From: CAZRHH01 sp964599885
GTDB lineage: Bacteria > Chloroflexota > Dehalococcoidia > DSTF01 > JACRBR01
NCBI GenBank assembly: GCA_964599885.1
Contig: CAZRHH010000029.1
Location: 1-33,389, forward strand
Direction: 5' to 3'
DNA length: 33,389 nucleotides
A program made the translations under genes and the position numbers. The notes beneath the pieces were generated by a model. It was given only the letters and a program-made list of their open reading frames with translations. It was not told the DNA's origin and did no database searches. This document shows positions 7,133 through 15,018 of this stretch, one piece after another; the stretch's first letter is position 1, and every line of letters begins with the position of its first letter.

Positions 7133-8016
7133 ACCGCTGGCCGGATCAGCAACACCGGCGCGCTGCCCTGCAACATGCGGTCCGCCACGCTGCCCAATGC
7201 CGCGCGCGCGAGACCGCCGCGCGCGTGCGTCGTCATCACCACCAGATCGATCCGTTCCTTGTCCACGAAGTCCATCAGCCCCGCGGCGGCGGCAGCACGG
7301 ACGATGAACGCATCGCTCGCCACGCCCTGCACCGACGATTGCATCCGGCGCACATAGGCCTTCGCGCCGGCTTCGAGCTCCTGATCGAGCTGAGGCGCGT
7401 ACACCTCCGGCAGCGTGTACGGATACGCCTCCGCCGCCCAGTTGATGGCGCGCACGATGCTGATCCGTGCGCCCAGCGCCTTCGCCAATTCCGTCGCGGG
7501 CGCGAGCGCTGCCTCTGAAAGCGCCGAACCGTCGAGCGGCACCAGAATGTGCTTCATGCTGACGTCGGTTTTCGGATGTTCGAGCACATGCGGCCCAACC
7601 GCGAGCACGGGCACATCAGAGTGGCGCAACACATGACTCGCCGTGCTGCCGTATAACCAGCGCCCGACGCCCGAGCGTCCATGCGTCGCGATAACGATCG
7701 CCCGCGCCTCGATCTCGCGCGCCACGTCGAGAATGACGTCGCCTGGCTCGCCGGCACGCACGATGGTGTCAGCGCCGTTGCCGGCGCGCTTGCGGATGCC
7801 GTCGAGATATCCGCCGAAGTGCGCGTTTGCCTTCTGTTCGATCTCTGCCGCCATCGATGGGAACGTCGCGTCCATATCGCGCTCCGTACCTTCCCACGCC
7901 GAGAGCAGCACGATCTTCGCACCGAGCGCCGATGCGAGTGCCGTGGCGTACGGCAACGCGCCCTCAGCGAGTTCCGAACCATCGAGTGGTACGAGAATCG
8001 GTCCCGTGTCGCGCAT
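7117..8016 (-). CDS. universal stress protein with two UspA domains
   Basis: A 299-residue protein with two fused Usp domains. Domain 1 (about 6-145) starts ILVPLDGSELAEGALPYATA and ends with the ATP-binding type motif THGRSGVGRWLYGSTASHVL. Domain 2 (about 155-295) starts ILVPLDGSALSEAALAPATE and ends THARGGLARAALGSVADRML, slightly degenerate in its first glycine. Double-domain Usp proteins are cytoplasmic nucleotide-binding stress factors. The ATG at 8014-8016 has GGAGGG upstream; the longer frame to 8196 has no ribosome binding site. It is transcribed away from the PRC-barrel gene. Its last residues, VEPGA, come from a heptamer repeat array. Confidence 0.92.
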   Translation of the reverse strand: MRDTGPILVPLDGSELAEGALPYATALASALGAKIVLLSAWEGTERDMDATFPSMAAEIEQKANAHFGGYLDGIRKRAGNGADTIVRAGEPGDVILDVAREIEARAIVIATHGRSGVGRWLYGSTASHVLRHSDVPVLAVGPHVLEHPKTDVSMKHILVPLDGSALSEAALAPATELAKALGARISIVRAINWAAEAYPYTLPEVYAPQLDQELEAGAKAYVRRMQSSVQGVASDAFIVRAAAAAGLMDFVDKERIDLVVMTTHARGGLARAALGSVADRMLQGSAPVLLIRPAVEPGA

Positions 8017-8195
8017 CGTCCCTCCGTTGCTTCGCGTGATCGCGCCGGTGGTGCAAGTCACGCCCACCATTGTAGCCATGTGCCGGTGCTGCGGCATCGC
8101 GGAGATGTCACCGCAATGTCCGCGAGGGGTTCTTCTACGCGTTTGAAACGCCGTTCGCGACGGCGTACCGCGCCTGTTACCACCGTTGCGAAACA

Positions 8196-8209
8196 CTGAA
8201 CACGTTCAG
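8196..8209. promoter_or_regulatory. 14-bp dyad upstream of the PRC-barrel gene
   Basis: CTGAAC (8196-8201) and GTTCAG (8204-8209) form a perfect inverted repeat with a two-base centre, just before the ribosome binding site AAGGAGA. It may be an operator or an RNA element. Its two-base spacing does not fit the GAAC-N4-GTTC SOS box. Confidence 0.35.
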
Positions 8210-8222
8210 AAGGAGACGTGAC

Positions 8223-9017
8223 ATGCTGCACGACGCGAAAGATCTCTTTGGCTACGTCGTCCGCGCCAGTGACGGCGACATCGGCTCCGTTCACGACCTC
8301 TACTTCGACGACAGCGATTGGACCGCTCGTTACCTGATCGTCGATACGGGCAACTGGTTCACGGGCCACCGTGTGCTCGTCTCACCCGATGCGGTGCAGG
8401 ACCCCGACTGGTACAGCCGCACGCTTCCCGTTTCGATGACGCGCGAGCAGATCGAGAACAGCCCGGACATCGATACGGAGAAGCCGATCTCGCGACAGCA
8501 AGAAGCCGCGTATCGCGGGCACTTCGGCTGGACGCCGTACTGGGGCATCGGCCTCGTCCCGGCGCCGGTACTCTTCCCCACCGGCACGCAACAGTCTGAA
8601 GAGACGCGCGCCGCCGAAGAGCGCCAATCGGTAGCCACTCAGGATCAGCCAGAGGATCAGGGTGACCCGAACCTCCGCAGCATCCGCGAAGTCTCCGGTT
8701 ATCGCATCGAGGCCACCGACGGTGAAATCGGCCACGTCGAAAGCTTCATTGTCGAAACCGGCGATTGGAAGATCCGTTATCTCATCGTCGATACGAAGAA
8801 CTGGCTGCCGGGCAAGAAAGTAGTCATCGCACCGCAGTGGGTCGCCGAGATCGACTTCGGCGCGGGCCATGTGGTCGTCGAGATGACGAAGGAACAGATC
8901 GAGCGCGCGCCCGAATTCGACCCGTCAGCTCCAGTCAACCGCGCCTACGAAGAGCGCCTCTACGACTACTACGGCCGCCCCGTGTACTGGGACGATCGCT
9001 CGGATCCCATCCTGTAG
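8223..9017 (+). CDS. double PRC-barrel domain protein
   Basis: A 264-residue protein made of two PRC-barrel domains. Domain 1 (about 5-75) holds LFGYVVRASDGDIGSVHDLY and YLIVDTGNWFTGHRVLVSP. Domain 2 (about 155-230) holds VSGYRIEATDGEIGHVESFI and YLIVDTKNWLPGKKVVIAP. The two are clear copies of one another, joined by a linker with acidic and glutamine-rich stretches. Each is followed by a short MTxEQIExxPxxD segment. PRC-barrels occur in photosynthetic reaction-centre H subunits and RimM, and in many stress proteins of unknown role. The strong AAGGAGA site fixes the start. It is divergent from the universal stress gene, and shared stress regulation is plausible. No membrane segment is visible. 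Confidence 0.9.
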   Translation: MLHDAKDLFGYVVRASDGDIGSVHDLYFDDSDWTARYLIVDTGNWFTGHRVLVSPDAVQDPDWYSRTLPVSMTREQIENSPDIDTEKPISRQQEAAYRGHFGWTPYWGIGLVPAPVLFPTGTQQSEETRAAEERQSVATQDQPEDQGDPNLRSIREVSGYRIEATDGEIGHVESFIVETGDWKIRYLIVDTKNWLPGKKVVIAPQWVAEIDFGAGHVVVEMTKEQIERAPEFDPSAPVNRAYEERLYDYYGRPVYWDDRSDPIL

Positions 9018-9138
9018 GTAGGCGCGGTCGACACGTCAGGACCTGAGGCCGCGCGCGCGAACGACCGCGTGCGCGCGCCCCCAGTCTGCATGCGTTTCCC
9101 GTTCCACGTGAGAGGCAACAGGCGTCCCGATCCGAAGT

Positions 9139-9175
9139 CCCGCTTCCCGCTTCCCGCTTCCCGCTTCATACTTCC
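9139..9175. repeat. heptamer array CGCTTCC
   Basis: Five units in a row: CGCTTCC (9141-9147, 9148-9154, 9155-9161), CGCTTCA (9162-9168) and TACTTCC (9169-9175). The array ends four bases before the start codon of the next gene and takes the place of its ribosome binding site. It shares the core GCTTCC with the array at 195-222. Confidence 0.8.
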
Positions 9176-9178
9176 CTT

Positions 9179-10114
9179 ATGCCCACGGTCTACATCTTCG
9201 ATGGCACGTCGCTGCGCGCGGAAACGGCGCCGGGCGCGCGTCCGCTGCGTTGGGCGGCGTGGCGACCCGATGGGGCCTACGCGATCCTCGCCGGCAATCG
9301 CGGCGAGGCGCTGCGTTTCGACGGCGCCCGGTTCGAACCGTTGGCCACCGACAGTACGCACAATCTGCGCGGCGTCGGCTGGTCGCCCGATGGCGGCGAA
9401 GCGCTGCTCGTCGGCAACCGCGGCGCCGTGCTCCGTTACGACGGCGTCCGCTGCGAAGAACTCGCGCCGGCGACGACCGAAAACCTGCGGCGTGTCGCCT
9501 GGTCGCCCGATGCCACGTGCGCGCTGATCATCGGCAACAGCGGTGTCGTGCTGCGGTACGAGCGTGGGACACGCGCGCTGCTGCCCCTCGCCGGCGACCG
9601 CGCGCACACGATGCGAGCGATCGCCTGGCGCCCCGACGGCGCATACGCGCTGATTGGCGCCTACGCCAGCGCGTTCGCCGGCTATCCGCGCCCGCACATG
9701 CTGTATCGCTGCGACGGCCGCTACACGCAGGCGCTGCTCGCCACGGACGACGAAGACGACGCCGTCGCCATCGCCTGGCAACCTGCCGTGGCACCGCATC
9801 GCGCGCTGATCCTCGCCGTCGCCTACGGCGCCGGCGGCGCAGTCACGAACAAGCTGATCGAATACGACGGCAGCGGCTTCACGAACGCATCCGTAGAAGC
9901 GCCGGGCGCGCTCCTCGGCGCCGCATGGAGCCCCGATGGCGCCTACGCGCTGCTCTGCGGCGAATCCGGCGCGCTGCTGCGCTCAGCAGCCGGACGCACC
10001 GAAGCATTGCCGTCCCACACGACCGACAATCTCGTCGGCCCGTTCTGGCGTCCAATCGCCGAACCGCTGGCCCTCTTGCTCAAAGGTCCCGACGAAAAGA
10101 TCTACACCGCGTGA
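9179..10114 (+). CDS. WD40/YVTN-like beta-propeller protein
   Basis: A 311-residue protein built from about seven repeats of roughly 42 residues, each with a WxPDGxYALLxGNxGxxLRYDG theme (for example WRPDGAYAILAGNRGEALRF, WSPDGGEALLVGNRGAVLRY, WSPDATCALIIGNSGVVLRY, WSPDGAYALLCGESGALLRS). This predicts a soluble beta-propeller, probably a binding scaffold. No signal peptide or catalytic motif is visible. Notably the ATG at 9179 has no Shine-Dalgarno sequence: the preceding 40 bases are a pyrimidine-rich heptamer array. Translation may be leaderless or inefficient, or the true start may be elsewhere. It is convergent with thiE. The partner and pathway are unknown. Confidence 0.75.
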   Translation: MPTVYIFDGTSLRAETAPGARPLRWAAWRPDGAYAILAGNRGEALRFDGARFEPLATDSTHNLRGVGWSPDGGEALLVGNRGAVLRYDGVRCEELAPATTENLRRVAWSPDATCALIIGNSGVVLRYERGTRALLPLAGDRAHTMRAIAWRPDGAYALIGAYASAFAGYPRPHMLYRCDGRYTQALLATDDEDDAVAIAWQPAVAPHRALILAVAYGAGGAVTNKLIEYDGSGFTNASVEAPGALLGAAWSPDGAYALLCGESGALLRSAAGRTEALPSHTTDNLVGPFWRPIAEPLALLLKGPDEKIYTA

Positions 10115-10125
10115 CGTCTGCATCC

Positions 10126-10149
10126 GTAGCGCGGGCTTTCAGCCCGCGC
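10126..10149. repeat. dispersed palindrome, copy 4
   Basis: GTAGC (10126-10130) overlaps a stem GCGCGGGCT (10129-10137) TTC AGCCCGCGC (10141-10149). It is identical to copy 5 at 24189 and lies in the convergent gap between the propeller gene and thiE. Confidence 0.8.
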
Positions 10150-10300
10150 GAACGTAGATGCACGGTGACCCGCTGACCAAAAGCAACGCTCGTCGCCGAA
10201 CCTCGAATGTGCAGCAAGCGAAGGAAACTGCGAACCCGCATCCGTGCGTCGAGTCACGTCACGACGATCACACGTCACCCGCAATTACTCCATCCTCAAC

Positions 10301-10327
10301 ATCTGTGACATCTGTGACATCTGTGGA
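10301..10327. repeat. nonamer array ATCTGTGAC, three units
   Basis: ATCTGTGAC (10301-10309), ATCTGTGAC (10310-10318) and ATCTGTGGA (10319-10327) lie directly before the 3' end of thiE. The two-unit array at 3233-3250 has the same final unit and an equivalent position. Confidence 0.75.
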
Positions 10328-10336
10328 CAAACTCCA

Positions 10337-10990
10337 CTACCCCCGAAACGCCGCCGCAAGCTCCGCCGCAGCCGCGCGCGGATCGGCGACGCCGCAGACG
10401 GCGCTGATCACAGCCGCCGCATCAGCACCCGCTTCGGCCACACTACGAATGTTCGACGCATCGATACCGCCGATCGCGACAACCGGCACGCGCACCGCCG
10501 CTTTCACATCACGTAGGCGCTGCAGATCGGCGGGGCGTGTGACATCTTTCGAGCGCGTCGCGAAGATCGCGCCGACGGCGACGTAATCGGCGCTCGCTGC
10601 TTCGGCCGCGCGCGCTTCCTCGGCATTGTTTGTCGATACGCCAATGATCATGCGCGCGCCCACAATCGGCCGCACGGCTTCGATCGGCAGATCGCGCTGC
10701 CCGAGATGTACGCCGTCGGCATGCACCGCCAATGCAAGATCAACATGGTCGTTGACGACGAACTCCACACCGCGTTCGGCGCACAGCGCCGCAATCGCGC
10801 GAGCGTCGCCGAGCTGGTCGCCCTTGTCGCGCAGCTTGTCGCGCCACTGGATCACCGACGCCCCGCCTTCGAGCGCCAGTCGCGCCGTCTCGATCGCGCC
10901 GCGTCCGCCGCAAGCCGCCGGATCGACGATCACGTACAGCCCGCCGACGCGCGCACGGCCGCCCGCCCGTTCGTGCGATGTCTCCGTCAT
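10337..10990 (-). CDS. thiE: thiamine phosphate synthase
   Basis: A 217-residue ThiE, which joins HMP pyrophosphate and HET phosphate to make thiamine monophosphate in the cytosol. Visible family features are GLYVIVDPAACGG at the first strand, VIQWRDKLRDK (pyrophosphate contacts), VNDHVDLALAVHADGVHLGQ, the GVSTNN turn, YVAVGAIFATRSKDVT, and the phosphate-binding PVVAIGGIDASNI and GADAAAVISA loops. The length is normal for the family. The ATG at 10990 follows AAGGA. It stands alone, divergent from an EamA transporter and convergent with the propeller gene; no other thiamine genes are nearby. No TPP riboswitch motif is apparent in the 68-base gap upstream. Confidence 0.95.
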   Translation of the reverse strand: MTETSHERAGGRARVGGLYVIVDPAACGGRGAIETARLALEGGASVIQWRDKLRDKGDQLGDARAIAALCAERGVEFVVNDHVDLALAVHADGVHLGQRDLPIEAVRPIVGARMIIGVSTNNAEEARAAEAASADYVAVGAIFATRSKDVTRPADLQRLRDVKAAVRVPVVAIGGIDASNIRSVAEAGADAAAVISAVCGVADPRAAAAELAAAFRG

Positions 10991-11058
10991 GCGCTTTCCT
11001 TCATCATGAGGATGATACGCGCTCGTCGCCGCTCGGCTGCGCAGCGAGAAGGGTCACC

Positions 11059-11973
11059 GTGAAGCCCTCAGAAGCCGCAGCGCTCTTCGTCCTGAGCCTG
11101 ATCTGGGGCTCGGCGTTCATGCTCAACGACGTCGTCGTCGAGGAGATGCCGCCCGTTGTCACCGTTGCGGGAAGGCTCATCGTCGCCGCCGTCATGCTCA
11201 CGACGATAGCGCTTGTCACCGGCCGAGGCTTGCCGCCGCGCGCGATCTGGCCGGTGCTGCTCGCGCTCGCCGTCGTCAACAACGTGATGCCGTTCACACT
11301 GATCGTGTGGGCGCAGCAGCACATCACCAGCAGCCTCGCGGCGACACTGAACGCGACGATGCCGCTCTTCACGTTCGTACTCGCCGTCGCCATCGGATCC
11401 GAGCGCGGCGACGTGCAGCGCGCGCTCGGTGTCGTCGTCGGATTCGCCGGCACGGCGATCCTCATCGGTCCCGACATCACCGACCTCACGAACGCCAACA
11501 CGCTCGGCGAACTCGCCGTGATCGCCGGTGCCCTGTGCTACGCCATCGGGACGATCATCGCGCGCCAAAAGCTGCGCGGCGATCCAATCGTGTTCGCCAG
11601 CGGTCAAATGATCTTCGCGGCGGCCGTCGCCATCCCGCTCACGCTCGCCGTCGACGGCGTGCCGAACACCGACGTGTCGCTGAAGGCGGGGCTGGCGCTG
11701 CTCGCGCTCGGCGTGTTCTCGTCGGGCGTCGCCTACATCATCTTCTTCACGCTGATCCAGCGCGTCAGCGCAACGAGCGTCGCGCTCGTCAGCTACATGA
11801 TCCCGGTTGTCGCCACGATCCTCGGGTGGCTGATCCTCGATGAGAAGATCGGCGTCAACCTGTTCGTTGGCCTGGCGCTGATCATCGCCGGCATGGTCGC
11901 TGTGAACGGCGGCGCCGGCGCGCTGTGCCGCCGAAACCGCGGCGACACGTCGATCGTCCCGCCGCCCGCCTGA
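11059..11973 (+). CDS. EamA/DMT-family transporter
   Basis: A 304-residue drug/metabolite transporter-superfamily permease with about ten membrane segments arranged as two EamA repeats. Family signs are LFVLSLIWGSAFMLNDVVVE near the start, the second-repeat segment LALLALGVFSSGVAYIIFFT, and TSVALVSYMIPVVATILGWL with ILDEKIGVNLFVGLALIIAG at the end. I chose GTG at 11059 with AGAAGGG upstream, because the extension back to 10978 overlaps the thiE start and has a hydrophilic, atypical N-terminus. The substrate is unknown; members export amino acids, sugars or drugs. It is divergent from thiE and ends three bases short of the convergent nagB stop. Confidence 0.88.
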   Translation: MKPSEAAALFVLSLIWGSAFMLNDVVVEEMPPVVTVAGRLIVAAVMLTTIALVTGRGLPPRAIWPVLLALAVVNNVMPFTLIVWAQQHITSSLAATLNATMPLFTFVLAVAIGSERGDVQRALGVVVGFAGTAILIGPDITDLTNANTLGELAVIAGALCYAIGTIIARQKLRGDPIVFASGQMIFAAAVAIPLTLAVDGVPNTDVSLKAGLALLALGVFSSGVAYIIFFTLIQRVSATSVALVSYMIPVVATILGWLILDEKIGVNLFVGLALIIAGMVAVNGGAGALCRRNRGDTSIVPPPA

Positions 11974-11976
11974 CGC

Positions 11977-12699
11977 TCAGCGCGCCGCGAGTTGCGACGC
12001 GGCCGCTTCGTCGAGCAGCCACGTGACGTTCTCGTGCGATTGCAGCCAGGACGCCGGTACCGTCGCACTCGGCGACTCCTCGATCGCCGCGCGGACGATC
12101 GCTGCCTTTCGTGCGCCGTGCGCCAGCACAAGGATTGCACGTGACGCCAGGATGTCAGGTACGCCGAGCGTCATGCCACGCGCCGGCACCGCATCCAGCG
12201 AGCCGAATGTCGCAGCGTGCGCCTCGCGCGATACAGGCGTCAAATCGACCACGCGAGCGGGCGCATCGATGGCCGACCCCGGCTCGTTGAACGCGATATG
12301 CCCGTTCCTGCCGATGCCGAGGACGCAGAGGTCGAACCCGCCGGCCCGCCGCAACGCGTCCGCGAACGCTGCGATGTGCTCGTCCGCATCACGCGCCGCA
12401 GGATTCGGAATGTGCAGCGCCCCCACCGGAAAGCGAAGATGCTCGCGGTAAAACACGCTGTTCGTGCCGGGCGTCGTGCGCGCTGCGCCGGCGAACTCGT
12501 CGATCGCATACACGATGGCCTGCTCGAAGCCGATCTCGCCGCGCTCGACCCGGCGCCCGATCTGCTCGTACGCGCGAATCGGCGTGTTACCCGTTGGCAA
12601 GCCCAGCACGGCATCGGCCTTCGCACGCACGGCGTCACAGATGGCGTCAGCGGCGCCCACCGCGAGCGTCTGTTCATCGGCTATCACTTCGATGCGCAT
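11977..12699 (-). CDS. nagB: glucosamine-6-phosphate deaminase
   Basis: A 240-residue NagB that converts glucosamine-6-phosphate to fructose-6-phosphate and ammonia in amino-sugar breakdown. Recognisable features are LGLPTGNTP (phosphate binding), AIVYAIDEFAGA with the catalytic Asp, LCVLGIGRNGHIAFNEPG with the catalytic His/Glu, and the C-terminal LGVPDILASRAILVLAHGAR. The ATG at 12699 is preferred; an in-frame GTG six codons upstream has no ribosome binding site. It stands alone, with no nagA or PTS genes nearby, and its stop is three bases from the convergent EamA stop. 6-phosphogluconolactonase is the related alternative, but the NGHIAFNEPG motif favours the deaminase. Confidence 0.9.
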   Translation of the reverse strand: MRIEVIADEQTLAVGAADAICDAVRAKADAVLGLPTGNTPIRAYEQIGRRVERGEIGFEQAIVYAIDEFAGAARTTPGTNSVFYREHLRFPVGALHIPNPAARDADEHIAAFADALRRAGGFDLCVLGIGRNGHIAFNEPGSAIDAPARVVDLTPVSREAHAATFGSLDAVPARGMTLGVPDILASRAILVLAHGARKAAIVRAAIEESPSATVPASWLQSHENVTWLLDEAAASQLAAR

Positions 12700-12724
12700 T
12701 GCGTCATCGTACGGCACCTACGCG

Positions 12725-12753
12725 TTGACCATAACGCCGCACACGGCGATCAT
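12725..12753 (+). promoter_or_regulatory. promoter candidate for the thioesterase gene
   Basis: TTGACC (12725-12730), a 17-base spacer and GATCAT (12748-12753) lie 37 bases before the thioesterase start. The -35 matches five of six and the -10 four of six consensus positions. The direct repeat ATCACTAG lies immediately downstream. Confidence 0.4.
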
Positions 12754-12790
12754 CACTAGCAGATCACTAGTGTGTAGCAGAGGCACGACC

Positions 12791-13423
12791 ATGACCGACA
12801 TGGCAGCAGCTTTCAACGAACGCGCCAGCGGCCGCTTTCAGGGACTGATCGGCGTCCGCTTTATCAGCGCCGAACCCGACCGCGTCGTCGCCGAGATCGA
12901 TGTGCGCGATGACCTGTGTACATTGCCGGGCATCATGCACGGCGGCGCGATCATGGCCTTCGCCGACACGCTCGGCGCCCACGGCACGGCGCTGAATCTC
13001 CCCAACGGCGCCGGCACCACCACGCTCGAATCGAAGACCAACTTCTTCTCTGCCGGCCCGGCGGGCACGACCGTACGCGGCGAGTGCGTCCCGCTGCACC
13101 GTGGCAAGCGCACCAACGTCTGGCAGACGCGCGTCACGGCGCACGATGGCCGGCTTGTGGCGGTCGTCACCCAGACGCAGATGGTGCTCGATCCCGCCCG
13201 CACGCCGCAACAGACGATCGGCGCGCTGTTCGAAGGCAAGACGACCGACGAACGAAAGGCGCTGCTCGCGCAACTCGAACGCGGCGGCGCGGCGGTCTAC
13301 CGCGCTCTCGCCGCCGACGAAACGGACGCGGCGTTCCGCGCCAAACTGCACGCCGCCGCCGACCGCGAAGACCAGAACGCCGTCGTGCTCGAACGGAACC
13401 TCGGCAAAGAATCAGCCACGTAA
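12791..13423 (+). CDS. PaaI-like hotdog thioesterase with C-terminal extension
   Basis: A 210-residue protein. Residues 1-140 form a hotdog-fold acyl-CoA thioesterase of the PaaI type: FQGLIGVRFISAEPDRVVAE, then LPGIMHGGAIMAFADTLGAH with the HGG motif and the catalytic Asp position, then TTLESKTNFFSAGPAGTTVR. Such enzymes release free acids from CoA thioesters. The last 65 or so residues are an added charged, helical segment (TDERKALLAQLERGGAAVYR and beyond) that is not part of the domain. The ATG at 12791 has AGAGG upstream. The F420-type oxidoreductase starts 35 bases after the stop, so they may be co-transcribed. The acyl substrate is unknown. Confidence 0.85.
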   Translation: MTDMAAAFNERASGRFQGLIGVRFISAEPDRVVAEIDVRDDLCTLPGIMHGGAIMAFADTLGAHGTALNLPNGAGTTTLESKTNFFSAGPAGTTVRGECVPLHRGKRTNVWQTRVTAHDGRLVAVVTQTQMVLDPARTPQQTIGALFEGKTTDERKALLAQLERGGAAVYRALAADETDAAFRAKLHAAADREDQNAVVLERNLGKESAT

Positions 13424-13458
13424 GATCCACGCGAACGACGAATGAAAGCGAGTAGACG

Positions 13459-14466
13459 ATGACCGCACGACTCGGACTGCAGATCGGGTTCGCCGGCAGC
13501 CCCTCCGAACGCGAGGAGCTGATCAAGCGCGTACAGATCGCCGACGACCTCGGCGTCGAATCCGTATGGGTCGCCGAAGCATGGGGCCGTGACGCGTTCA
13601 GCATACTCACGCAGCTCGCGCTGACGACGAAGAACATCCAGCTCGGTACGGCGATCGTGAACGTCTTCAGCCGCACGCCCGCCGTGCTGGCGATGTCGTT
13701 CGGCACGCTCGACGAGCTGTCTGGCGGACGCGCCATCATCGGGCTCGGCAGCTCGGGAGAGAACGTCATCGAACACTGGCACGGCGTGAAGTTCGATAAG
13801 CCCGCCACCAGGCTGCGCGAGTACATCGAGATCATCAACGCCATCATGCGGCGTGAGAAGCTCAATTACGACGGCAAGGTGTTCAAGCTGGAGCGCGGTT
13901 TCACCATGCAGTTTCCGACGTTTCGCGAACACATCCCGACCTACATCGCATCGATCACGCCGAAAAGCATCGTCCAGACGGGTGAAGTCGCCGACGGCTG
14001 GATCCCCATCTACTGGCCAAAGGACAAAATCGCCAGCGGCGTCGAGATGCTGATGGAGGGCGCGCAGAAGGCGGGAAAGACGCGCGCCGAGATCACCGTC
14101 GCGCCGGCGCTCGTCGTCCAGATCACCGATGCGGGCGATGAGGCGACGATGCGGATGCAGGCGCGCGGCCCGATCGCCTTCTACGTCGGCCGGATGGGTT
14201 CGTACTACTACGAGATGCTCAACCGCCACGGCTTCGAAGAGGAAGTCACCGCCATCAAGGCCGGCTGGGCTGCCCGCGACCCGAAAGCCGCCGCCCTGGG
14301 TGTCTCCGACCGCATGCTCGACCAGACCGCCATCGTCGGCCCGGTCGAAAAGTGCCGGGACGAGATGAACCAGCGCCGGGCGCTCGGCGTCGATCTGCCG
14401 ATCATCGGCATGCCGGGGCGCGACACCGCCGAGATGGGCCGTATTCTCGAAACGCTGATGCGTTGA
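13459..14466 (+). CDS. LLM-class oxidoreductase, probably F420-dependent
   Basis: A 335-residue luciferase-like TIM-barrel enzyme. The pattern LGLQIGFAGSPSEREELIKR, VESVWVAEAWGRDAFSILTQ, LGTAIVNVFSRTPAVLAMSF and LDELSGGRAIIGLGSSGENV is typical of F420-dependent methylene-H4MPT-reductase-like members. YIASITPKSIVQTGEVADGW lies in the middle, and LPIIGMPGRD ends the barrel. F420 rather than FMN is inferred from this pattern and would need F420 biosynthesis genes elsewhere. It follows the thioesterase gene by 35 bases. It is distinct from the other LLM gene at 4037-5158 in N-terminus and length. The substrate is unknown. Confidence 0.88.
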   Translation: MTARLGLQIGFAGSPSEREELIKRVQIADDLGVESVWVAEAWGRDAFSILTQLALTTKNIQLGTAIVNVFSRTPAVLAMSFGTLDELSGGRAIIGLGSSGENVIEHWHGVKFDKPATRLREYIEIINAIMRREKLNYDGKVFKLERGFTMQFPTFREHIPTYIASITPKSIVQTGEVADGWIPIYWPKDKIASGVEMLMEGAQKAGKTRAEITVAPALVVQITDAGDEATMRMQARGPIAFYVGRMGSYYYEMLNRHGFEEEVTAIKAGWAARDPKAAALGVSDRMLDQTAIVGPVEKCRDEMNQRRALGVDLPIIGMPGRDTAEMGRILETLMR

Positions 14467-14490
14467 CGACGTGAGGCGATCCGCCGCCCG

Positions 14491-15018
14491 CTATGGCGCC
14501 GCGACGCCACACGGACCGAACGGCTCGTTCACGAGACGCTCGGAGGCCGCCATCGTCACGCTGCCGAACAACCCGCTGATAATCGGCGTGATCCAGTGAT
14601 ATTCGTAGTCGACGGCGACTTCGACGTTGTCGCATTGGATGCCGGGCTCGTCATCCGTCGGGGTTGCGGCGTACCCGCCCGACTGAAACGCCCAGCTCCT
14701 GATGCTGACGCTCAGGTCGCCCTGATCGAGGCCGCCGGATGTCTCCTCCGTAACGCGGACGATGCAGTCATACCGCGTCGGCGATCCAAGGTCGCAGTCG
14801 GATCGGCCGGTGACGGCGTACCTTGCCCCTTCGCGCGCCGCCCCCTGAATCGTCACGTACGACTGCACCATGCGCGCCGCGTCCACGATCCCGAAGATCA
14901 TCAGGCACAGCAGCGGTGCGATTAAGCTGAACTCCGCGAGCGACTGGCCCCCCTGCGCCGCAACGCCGCGCATCATTCGCCGCCAGCCACGTCCCTTGCC
15001 GCGCGCCGCACGCTTCAT
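14491..15018 (-). CDS. TadE-like pseudopilin (minus cassette, gene 3)
   Basis: A 175-residue TadE/TadG-type minor pseudopilin. A basic N-terminus is followed by GGQSLAEFSLIAPLLCLMIF, the family signature with the conserved Glu at position 5 of the hydrophobic stretch, then AAREGARYAVTGRSDCD. The exported part is Cys-containing and ends ERLVNEPFGPC, shared with the plus-strand counterpart. The ATG at 15018 overlaps the stop of the upstream VWA gene by one base (TGATG); a GTG four bases earlier is possible. Proteins of this kind are anchored in the inner membrane and join Tad pili or surface complexes. No Tad ATPase or prepilin peptidase gene is in the window. Confidence 0.85.
   Translation of the reverse strand: MKRAARGKGRGWRRMMRGVAAQGGQSLAEFSLIAPLLCLMIFGIVDAARMVQSYVTIQGAAREGARYAVTGRSDCDLGSPTRYDCIVRVTEETSGGLDQGDLSVSIRSWAFQSGGYAATPTDDEPGIQCDNVEVAVDYEYHWITPIISGLFGSVTMAASERLVNEPFGPCGVAAP

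Noticed and set aside
8196..8209. LexA (SOS) box
   Set aside because: The arms GAAC and GTTC are separated by two bases rather than four.
9139..9175. CRISPR-like array
   Set aside because: Units are seven bases and contiguous, with no spacers.
10991..11058. TPP riboswitch before thiE
   Set aside because: The gap is too short and the CUGAGA-type core is absent.
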